5,319 bases of DNA, taken from contig PKZC01000360.1 of the NCBI GenBank assembly GCA_003132905.1, forward strand, positions 1 to 5,319, in the 5' to 3' direction. Shown here one piece after another: positions 1-5,319 of this stretch. This stretch comes from Bryobacterales bacterium. GTDB taxonomy: Bacteria; Acidobacteriota; Terriglobia; Bryobacterales; Bryobacteraceae. The notes under the pieces were generated by a model, which was given only the letters and a program-made list of their open reading frames with translations, did no database searches and had not been told where the DNA came from. The stretch's first letter is position 1; each line of letters begins with the position of its first letter. Position numbers and translations under genes: made by a program.

Positions 1-2
1 TT

Positions 3-478
3 TTAGACACGGTCTGCTAAGAGAGTTGGGTAGCCCCAAAGATTGACAGTGTGGACAATAAGTCGGCCGTTGCGGTCTAGCACCCTCGCGAGTTCACGAA
101 AGGTACGGTCGGGGCGAATCAAGTGCTCCGCCACCATCCCGCAAGTGACAACATCGAACGAATTGGATTTTAGAGGAAGAGACGCCAGATCTGAGCAAAC
201 TCGATCGGAAACGCTAACGTGCCGCCGAAGAGAGGACACTCAGAATCGACGCTCACAACTATCTGAGACTTTGCTACCAACTCCCGCTCGCCGTCGTACA
301 AATCGTGGAATATAGCTGCTCCCCCTCCGGCATCGAGCCAACTTGAATTAGGGCGGAAAGTGTTCTTGACGTAATCGACATAGAGCGTGTGACCGGTGCG
401 AAACTTAGACAGAAGTCTTTGGGACAATCGAACCGTGTCTGTTGTCAATTCGGCTGCCCAAGTCCGCATTTTATGCAT
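3..478 (-). pseudogene. SAM-dependent methyltransferase, frameshifted and truncated
   Basis: The ATG at 478 follows a strong Shine-Dalgarno sequence (GGAGGTGA at 492-485, 6 bases away). The first frame encodes SSWLDAGGGAAIFHDL (motif I, SAM-binding glycine loop) and IVVSVDSE (the acidic end of strand 2). From about position 236 the family pattern continues only in another frame: SLRRHVSVSDRVCSDLASLPL, then FDVVTCGMVAEHL (motif II), FRELARVLDRNGRLIVHTVNLWGYPTLLADRV (motif III and strand 5). A single missing base in the CCTCTC stretch near 231-237 would join the two as SECPSLRRH. The second frame then ends with TAA at 5-3, before strands 6 and 7 expected for a class I fold. The gene is therefore either a decayed pseudogene or carries sequence errors. 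An intact version would probably methylate a sugar or another small acceptor in this locus; the acceptor cannot be told. The region is visibly more AT-rich than the ligase gene. Confidence 0.8.
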
Positions 479-484
479 TAGATC

Positions 485-492
485 TCACCTCC
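485..492 (-). promoter_or_regulatory. Strong ribosome binding site of the methyltransferase
   Basis: GGAGGTGA reads on the minus strand, followed by GATCTA and the ATG at 478. This near-perfect anti-16S match at a 6-base spacing fixes the methyltransferase start at 478 and not at the next ATG (469). It also shows that the gene was translated independently of the ligase upstream. Confidence 0.8.
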
Positions 493-579
493 GGCACGTT
501 CCTACCGACATCGCAGGAAGACAGTCTCTATTTCTTTGAATGCCTCCGAGGGCTTCGCCGCTTGTGCGCTGTTTCAGCT

Positions 580-1914
580 TCAAGAAAGACCCACTGTGAC
601 CCGCCGCTTGCCTGAGGCCAGCCGGGGAATCTCCACCACCGGCCGTACTTCCCAGTGCGTGTCTTCGGCAAATACCCTCGCCATCTCCCGCCTCAGCAAG
701 CTCTGGCTCCGATCCGAAAGGGTCGACTGGAGCACTGCCAATATAACGATGTGGTCGAGCGCAAGCTGCTCGACGCGGTACTGCGCGATTTCGGGGATGT
801 CTTTCAAGATGTGGGGAAAGAACTCACCGGGAATCGTTCGCCCATCCACTGTTCGGAGTGCGTCGAGTACTCGGCCTTCAATGCGCTGAATCTTCGGGAG
901 GCCGCGGCCGCAACTGCACGGAGAGTCATCCAAAACCGCGAGATCCCCGACGGCGTACCGGATGAACGGCATCCCGTAATTATGCAGGTCCGTCACCAGA
1001 ACTTCCGATGGGCCGGCTGCTGGCGGCGATGCGGTTTCGATGAGAACGTTCTCGGCGTTCACGTGCAGGCCATCGTGAGCTTCGCATTCCCCGGCCAGCG
1101 ACATGAATTCGCGACAACCGTAAGTATTGAACATTGGAGCTCGGAGGGCTTCGCTGATCCGCTCCCGTGTAGGGGCATCGAGGGGCTCAGCAGCCGCAAT
1201 TACGGCTTCAATGGGCGGGATTCGGAGTCCACGCCGCGTCAGGAAAGCGGAAAACTCGGCCAGGCTGGAGACGTAGCCGACAACGAGCTTCGGCCGGAAG
1301 AGCGTAATCTGACGGTGCACATCTTCCCACAGTTGTTCTGTCTGGGAGAACGTATTGATAACCAACTGGCGCTGAAACCGATCGAAGGTCCAGGTTTTGG
1401 CGGCTTGCACCTTCGGAACTCTGCCCACTGGGGCGCCCCAGAGGTATGTAGCTTTTTCTCCTGGGCTCCAACCGGACCAGGAATATACGCGATCTTTGGC
1501 AGCCGTCCGCCAGTCATAGCTTTCTATCGTGCGAAAGAATCGGGTAGGTTCTCCCGAAGATCCTCCGGTGGCATGCGGCAGAAGTTTGCCGCGGAATTCC
1601 GTTGAGCAGAGCCGGTCGCGATTCGCGTTGACCTCGGCTCGGGTCAAGACAGGGAGTTTGGCGAAATCTTCTGGGGTTCGGATGTCGGCCGGGGTTATGC
1701 CGGCTTTCCCGTACTTCTCCTGGTAATAGGGCACCGACCGAAAAGCACACTCCAAGAGCCGCCGAAGTTCCTTCCACTGGAATTCCAGCAACGCGTCTCG
1801 CGACCACCATTGACTGCGATCGAGCAGCTCCAGGTACTGCGAGTATCGACGGTTCCGGAGCATGCCGTGCAGCGGCATTAACAGTCTCCGGAATGCTTTG
1901 CTATAGGGACTCAT
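580..1914 (-). CDS. PaaK/CapK-type AMP-forming ligase (phenylacetate-CoA ligase family)
   Basis: This is a 444-residue soluble protein of the usual length for the family. The phosphate-binding loop is TGGSSGEPT (116-124). The adenine-binding region AAEPLDAPTRERI (240-253) is followed by NTYGCREF (263-270). YAVGD (330-334) holds the ribose-binding aspartate, and CSCGRGLPKIQRIEGR (343-358) carries the CxCGR pattern typical of CapK-like proteins. The C-terminus ends in RLASGKRRVTV with K436, a candidate for the catalytic lysine. Family members activate a carboxylic acid as an adenylate and usually pass it to CoA. In polysaccharide loci the substrate is generally unknown, and the protein is thought to serve acyl or amide decoration of a sugar (inference). 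The start at 1914 lies 13 bases after the flippase TAG. An AGGA overlaps that stop, about 11 bases before the ATG, which is a weak and rather distant ribosome site. The frame could start at 1965, but that would overlap the flippase. The stop is TGA. Confidence 0.92.
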   Translation of the reverse strand: MSPYSKAFRRLLMPLHGMLRNRRYSQYLELLDRSQWWSRDALLEFQWKELRRLLECAFRSVPYYQEKYGKAGITPADIRTPEDFAKLPVLTRAEVNANRDRLCSTEFRGKLLPHATGGSSGEPTRFFRTIESYDWRTAAKDRVYSWSGWSPGEKATYLWGAPVGRVPKVQAAKTWTFDRFQRQLVINTFSQTEQLWEDVHRQITLFRPKLVVGYVSSLAEFSAFLTRRGLRIPPIEAVIAAAEPLDAPTRERISEALRAPMFNTYGCREFMSLAGECEAHDGLHVNAENVLIETASPPAAGPSEVLVTDLHNYGMPFIRYAVGDLAVLDDSPCSCGRGLPKIQRIEGRVLDALRTVDGRTIPGEFFPHILKDIPEIAQYRVEQLALDHIVILAVLQSTLSDRSQSLLRREMARVFAEDTHWEVRPVVEIPRLASGKRRVTVGLS

Positions 1915-1927
1915 GACAAACGCTGTC

Positions 1928-3517
1928 CTAAGTCTGTTCGCCGGCTGGAGACAGTGCCCATACAATTCGTTCCATGCAGATTCGCAGCGGATAAGCGGAT
2001 CGAACGGTCATTCGCAAGATGCGCCTGCGATCCTCTTGTGTCAGGAGTCGGACCAGCCGCAGCATCACCGCGAAGGCCACGCATCCGGCCGGCACGCCCA
2101 CAGCCAGCGCTCGCCAGCCGCTGAAGATCAGGGTCGAGCTGAAAACTACGAGCGCCATGCCGAATCCGCAGACGGCGATTCGACCGAGATCGCGCCAGGG
2201 CAGCTCCAGCCGGAAAATCGCCCCCGCACGCACCCACATTCCGATCACACCGAGGGCCTGGCCTACTCCGTTGCCGATGGCAGCGCCCAGCGCGCCGTGA
2301 CTGGGGATGAGCAGCAGATCGATCGTGATGTTCACAGCGCCGCAGAAGCAGCCCCAGATCACCAGGAAGCGCTGCTGTTCGGCAGCCTGCAACATTTGCA
2401 GCGCCGGCAAAAGCATGGTCTTCGGAATGGCCAGTGCAGCCGCCCAGAACAAAACCGGAATGACCGGAAGGTACTGACGACCGTAGAGGGTTTGAATGAT
2501 CGGGCGACTTAATAGTGCCAAGCCCAGCAGTGCGGGCAAACCGCATAGGAACATATAGCGCGCAGCCTTCGCCACCAACAAGCGGAGGACCTCGCGGTCG
2601 CGTCCAAACTGCGCCATTACACTGGCGCCGATGGCGGCTCCGAAGGTTGAGGTCAGCAGCATTACCTTCTCCGTTAGATTGAAGGCCACGGAGTAAAAAG
2701 TGATTTCCTGGATGCTTCCGCTGAACATCTTGAGAAGCACGATGTCGGAGCGGTCCCACACGACAACCTGGAGGATCATGAGCACGGTGCTGAGCCCGGA
2801 GAAGGTCCGCATGCGCGAGCGAAGCGAGGTCGGCAAGGAACCGAGCGGTAGGCTTCGCATCCACTTCCGGACGCTGAGGAGGCGCAGGATGACTTCAGAA
2901 CTGCGGCTGAGTAGAAAGCCGAGAGCGATTCCCGGCAACCCCCAGCCGAAGGTGAGACTCAATGCAACAAAGGAAACATAGACCACGCTGCTGAGGAGGC
3001 TGCTGGGCACATTGGCCCTCATATTCTCGGCGGCCATGTTCGCCTGCGCGGGAATCCAGGTCAACATAGCGGGCAGCACGCTCGCCACCAGCAGGGCGGA
3101 GCTGCCCCAGTACGCCCTGTCGGAAAACTTAAACACGAGGACCAACCCCGCCGCAGTGATGAGGCCGGCCGTTACCGTCTGGAGCCGAAGAGTCGCCGCG
3201 TAGATGGCCCGGCTGATGCCCGGCTCGCCGCGCCCGAAATACTCGGCCATGTACTTCCTAGCAGTGGCCGGTACCCCGAAGCTGCCGATCGCGGCGCTGA
3301 TGTTAGCCAGCCACATTATGTAATTGAAATAGCCGAGCTTCTGTGGGCCCATGGCCCGGGCGATGACAATTGACGTGATAAAGGCGGTAACCAGGCCAGT
3401 GGCTATTTCAAATCCGTACCATAGGGTGTTACGCGCAATAGTCTCGCTGTTCCCCCCAGTAACTGGAACTGGGGTAAAGGATTGGTCGGCAACAGGAGTG
3501 GATTTCAGGACAGGCAT
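1928..3517 (-). CDS. Polysaccharide flippase, Wzx/MATE-like (oligosaccharide translocase)
   Basis: This is a 529-residue integral membrane protein. It has a polar N-terminal tail of about 28 residues and then roughly 12-14 hydrophobic segments, approximately at 31-52, 58-80, 105-129, 138-156, 167-191, 193-214, 240-262, 275-300, 328-347, 353-373, 386-404, 418-434, 446-467 and 470-489. The first helix region (NTLWYGFEIATGLVTAF...ARAMGPQKLGYFNY) has the look of the polysaccharide biosynthesis/export family (Wzx/RfbX, MVF superfamily). WDRSDIVLL at 254-262 is the charged motif often found in helix 7 of these proteins. Such proteins flip undecaprenyl-linked glycan units across the inner membrane. 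The start at 3517 follows the previous stop by one base. No clear Shine-Dalgarno is visible before it, so termination-reinitiation is likely. The open frame extends to 3676, but that part overlaps the upstream gene and lacks family character. The stop is TAG. Confidence 0.93.
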   Translation of the reverse strand: MPVLKSTPVADQSFTPVPVTGGNSETIARNTLWYGFEIATGLVTAFITSIVIARAMGPQKLGYFNYIMWLANISAAIGSFGVPATARKYMAEYFGRGEPGISRAIYAATLRLQTVTAGLITAAGLVLVFKFSDRAYWGSSALLVASVLPAMLTWIPAQANMAAENMRANVPSSLLSSVVYVSFVALSLTFGWGLPGIALGFLLSRSSEVILRLLSVRKWMRSLPLGSLPTSLRSRMRTFSGLSTVLMILQVVVWDRSDIVLLKMFSGSIQEITFYSVAFNLTEKVMLLTSTFGAAIGASVMAQFGRDREVLRLLVAKAARYMFLCGLPALLGLALLSRPIIQTLYGRQYLPVIPVLFWAAALAIPKTMLLPALQMLQAAEQQRFLVIWGCFCGAVNITIDLLLIPSHGALGAAIGNGVGQALGVIGMWVRAGAIFRLELPWRDLGRIAVCGFGMALVVFSSTLIFSGWRALAVGVPAGCVAFAVMLRLVRLLTQEDRRRILRMTVRSAYPLRICMERIVWALSPAGEQT

Positions 3518-3518
3518 T

Positions 3519-4628
3519 TCAATTTCGGCTATTCGCGGCAGCACTCTGGCAGGCGGAATCCTGCAGCACCGACTGAACAGGATCGTTGCCGCGCTCAATG
3601 GCTTCGATGGCTCTCCGCATCTCCCATGCAGAAACATAGTAGAGTTCGATACTGCTCTCTTTGGCGGCCCGCTCAAATTCTTGGAGGGCCAGCGGCAAAT
3701 CGGCGCTTAGCAGGGCCTCAGCGTTATTTTCCTTGGCACCGTGCGCGAACAACTTGACGAATACGTCGCCGCCAATTTGCGGCGCAGATTGCAACCACAA
3801 CCGCACGCGCTGGGCGGTCACCGGATTGCCAGCGGCGAGTTCACCTGTTTCAATCCTGGGCACACGACGTCCCCCTCGCCAGTTGAGCGCTAATGGCCCA
3901 GGAACGATCAGCAAATCCCCCGAACCCCGGCTGCCTCTCTTGACCGGGCGGCCGGTATTGTAGGATTTGGGACGTTGCGGATCGTCGGTGGCCCAATAGA
4001 TGGTATTAACCAGAGTTGGCTGACTGCAGTGAGGGACCGCGGGGAACGTAAAGTCCGCATAACAGCCCAATTGTTTTAGCAGCACGAGTTCATTGTTCAA
4101 TCCACAATGGCGGCCATCGGGGCCGGAATTGTCCAGCGCCCAATCACCATGGATGAAACCAAAGGTAATTCGGCCGTCACTACGCCGCAACAGGCCGTGC
4201 CGCTGGTATAAGACATCTATGAAGGTGCCGATGCGGTCCACGAAGTCCTGCTCACCTTCGCCGTCATGATGCAGGTGCACCTCGACGTCGGCGATTCCGG
4301 CTTGCGTCATATCGGCGAGCGGATCCAGCAAATCGGGGTGATACTGTTCTTCGGCATAGAAGCACGTATATCGGGGCGGGCGGCCGACCGAGTCGCGATG
4401 CGCGGCGGCAATCCGCGGCCAGCAATTGAACCAGCGCTGCACCCGAGCGTGAGCCAAGTTTCTTTCGGCGCCAGCCCAACCCGGCTCAAAATGATCGGCG
4501 AACGTGACCCAGACTCGCTTACAGGGGCCGCTGTGCGAGCGCAGCAGACGACTATGCACATATCCTGGCAGCCATAAGTGGGCATACCGGCAGGCGTGAC
4601 CAAATGCCGATTCTCCACGGCCGCTCAT
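3519..4628 (-). CDS. Uncharacterised EPS-locus protein, possibly a divergent NodB-like polysaccharide deacetylase
   Basis: This is a 369-residue protein with no signal peptide or membrane segment, so it is probably cytoplasmic. The start at 4628 is chosen because its ATG overlaps the glycosyltransferase TGA (ATGA) and a GGGAG ribosome site lies 7 bases upstream; the open frame runs on to 4880 but that part lies inside the glycosyltransferase. Motifs in order: VWVTFADHFEP (residues 39-49, with D45, H46, E48), RYTCFYAEEQYHPDLLDPL (86-104), EVHLHHDGEGE (116-126, with H118, H120, H121, D122), FIHGDWALDNS (158-168), a Cys-rich CY.DFTFPAVPHC stretch (189-201), and VKLFAHG (291-297). The order of an acidic strand motif, a TxFY-like strand, a His cluster and a late LFxH-like motif resembles metal-dependent NodB deacetylases. 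However, the canonical TFDD and HxxxH motifs are absent, so the function is inferred, not shown. Similar proteins sit in polysaccharide clusters. The TGA stop is one base from the flippase start. Confidence 0.85.
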   Translation of the reverse strand: MSGRGESAFGHACRYAHLWLPGYVHSRLLRSHSGPCKRVWVTFADHFEPGWAGAERNLAHARVQRWFNCWPRIAAAHRDSVGRPPRYTCFYAEEQYHPDLLDPLADMTQAGIADVEVHLHHDGEGEQDFVDRIGTFIDVLYQRHGLLRRSDGRITFGFIHGDWALDNSGPDGRHCGLNNELVLLKQLGCYADFTFPAVPHCSQPTLVNTIYWATDDPQRPKSYNTGRPVKRGSRGSGDLLIVPGPLALNWRGGRRVPRIETGELAAGNPVTAQRVRLWLQSAPQIGGDVFVKLFAHGAKENNAEALLSADLPLALQEFERAAKESSIELYYVSAWEMRRAIEAIERGNDPVQSVLQDSACQSAAANSRN

Positions 4629-5319
4629 TCGCTTGCTCCCGCAGCAGTTTCCCGGGGCGTGCGGTTCCAGACAAGCATCTGCTTGCCTGAGAGGCACCGC
4701 AGGAGGCCTAATGCTAAAGCCAGATTCATGGAGAGAAAATAATACGGAATTCCAAACAACCTTGTCCGAATACAGCCGCGTTCGAGGTAGTATCCAACCA
4801 ACGCCATCGCGCAGACGATCACTGCGGCGATCGTTGCGAAAGCGTAAAATCGCTGGCCTGCCAAGGTCATCGCAGAGCACAAGGCCAGCGCAAGCGCTAA
4901 TGGCACGAGCCAGCGCAACACCTTGTGCGACCAGTAAGCCAAAGAGACCAGCCCAGCCGTAGGGCTCAGCAGCTTCCAGGTGTATCGCAAAGCGTGAAAG
5001 TTGCCGGCGCCGATGCGAACGCGACGTCGGAACTCGTCACCCACGGTTATGGCCGCCTGCTCCGTAGCGATCGCTTCGGGGTCGTACACCAGGCGATATC
5101 CCTTTTGCCGCACTCCCATTGACACCAGGAAGTCATCAATGATTCCGTGAACCGGAATGGGTGAAAACAAACTTCGTCGGATGGCAAAGAGACCGCCATT
5201 GGCCCCAACAAGCATGTTGAGACGGCTCTCGAGGAATTTCAAGAATACTTCGTAGCGCCAATAGACTCCTTCGGAGCGGTAGCCATTGGCTGCCGGCCGG
5301 AGCATCAGTTCCCCACAGA
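4625..5319 (-). CDS. Family 2 glycosyltransferase, C-terminal part (N-terminus outside window)
   Basis: The reading frame is open to the window edge, so about 230 C-terminal residues are visible. The ATG at 5305 is internal, because the residues before it (CGEL) already belong to the family pattern. The visible part starts just before a GELxLRP...YWRYE stretch. It continues with GANGGLFAIRRSLF and then IDDFLVSMGVRQKGYRLVYDPEA, which carries the acidic pair that corresponds to the catalytic-base ED motif of processive GT2 enzymes. The RRRVRIGAGNF segment occupies the place of the (Q/R)xxRW acceptor-binding motif. Three hydrophobic stretches follow (around LVSLAYWSHKVLRWLVPLALALAL, FATIAAVIVCAMALVGYYL and YYFLSMNLALALGLL), so the C-terminus is membrane-anchored. 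The family transfers sugars from nucleotide donors to a growing glycan or a lipid-linked acceptor at the inner membrane. The donor sugar cannot be read from the sequence. The TGA stop overlaps the start of the next gene (ATGA). Confidence 0.92.
   Translation of the reverse strand, partial: CGELMLRPAANGYRSEGVYWRYEVFLKFLESRLNMLVGANGGLFAIRRSLFSPIPVHGIIDDFLVSMGVRQKGYRLVYDPEAIATEQAAITVGDEFRRRVRIGAGNFHALRYTWKLLSPTAGLVSLAYWSHKVLRWLVPLALALALCSAMTLAGQRFYAFATIAAVIVCAMALVGYYLERGCIRTRLFGIPYYFLSMNLALALGLLRCLSGKQMLVWNRTPRETAAGASE
4636..4640 (-). promoter_or_regulatory. Ribosome binding site of the deacetylase-like gene, inside the glycosyltransferase
   Basis: GGGAG on the minus strand lies 7 bases before the ATG at 4628. 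It sits within the last codons of the glycosyltransferase gene. With the ATGA stop-start overlap it supports translational coupling and decides the start against the longer open frame reaching 4880. Confidence 0.65.

Noticed and set aside
43..48. TTGACA resembling a -35 box on the plus strand
   Set aside because: It lies inside the methyltransferase coding region and has no matching -10 element at the right distance. No plus-strand gene follows.
541..560. Possible hairpin in the gap between the ligase and the methyltransferase
   Set aside because: Only about three base pairs close around GCCCTCGGAGGC on the minus strand and no T-run follows, so a terminator cannot be supported.
655..1605. 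Plus-strand open frame of 316 codons
   Set aside because: It lies wholly antisense to the PaaK/CapK-like ligase, whose motifs are clear. The translation shows no family pattern and is a shadow of high-GC coding sequence.
1777..1788. Perfect 12-base palindrome CTGGAATTCCAG
   Set aside because: It is inside the ligase coding region, is short, and has no partner or spacing to suggest an operator. A chance occurrence is sufficient.
1911..2864. Minus-strand open frame of 317 codons in another frame
   Set aside because: It lies within the flippase gene and its translation is Arg/Ala/Gly-rich without membrane segments or motifs, typical of a frame shadow.
3522..3676. Extended N-terminus of the flippase frame up to 3676
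   Set aside because: It would overlap the deacetylase-like gene by about 150 bases, and the extra residues have no flippase character. The start at 3517 fits the operon junction.
4629..4880. Extended N-terminus of the deacetylase-like frame up to 4880
   Set aside because: This stretch encodes the C-terminal membrane segments of the glycosyltransferase. The ATGA overlap with a GGGAG site gives a better start at 4628.

Overview
The window reads as part of a polysaccharide (exopolysaccharide or O-antigen type) biosynthesis and export locus from a bacterium of moderately high GC content. All five supported genes lie on the minus strand and are transcribed from high to low coordinates. The gene mix and the style of the proteins fit soil or freshwater Acidobacteriota or similar phyla. 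That placement rests on general resemblance only and is weak.

Layout in transcription order. (1) 5319-4625: the C-terminal part of a processive-type family 2 glycosyltransferase with terminal membrane segments; its N-terminus lies outside the window. (2) 4628-3519: a 369-residue cytoplasmic protein of a largely uncharacterised family. Its motif layout resembles a divergent NodB-like polysaccharide deacetylase barrel. (3) 3517-1928: a 529-residue multi-pass flippase of the Wzx/MATE-like type. (4) 1914-580: a 444-residue PaaK/CapK-type AMP-forming ligase. (5) 478-3: a class I SAM-dependent methyltransferase that is broken in this sequence. Its N-terminal half (motif I) and its central part (motifs II-III) lie in different frames, and the second part meets a TAA right at the window edge.

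The first three genes are tightly coupled: an ATGA overlap between 1 and 2, and a single base between the stop of 2 and the start of 3. Gene 4 follows 13 bases after gene 3. Together they look like one transcription unit. The glycosyltransferase would build the glycan, the flippase would move the lipid-linked unit across the membrane, and the deacetylase-like protein, the ligase and the methyltransferase would supply or modify sugar substituents. A gap of about 100 bases separates the ligase from the methyltransferase, which has its own strong Shine-Dalgarno sequence.

No RNA genes, mobile elements, CRISPR arrays or convincing terminators were seen. The points most worth a second look are the uncharacterised HLHHD/FIHGDW protein at 3519-4628 and the disrupted methyltransferase.
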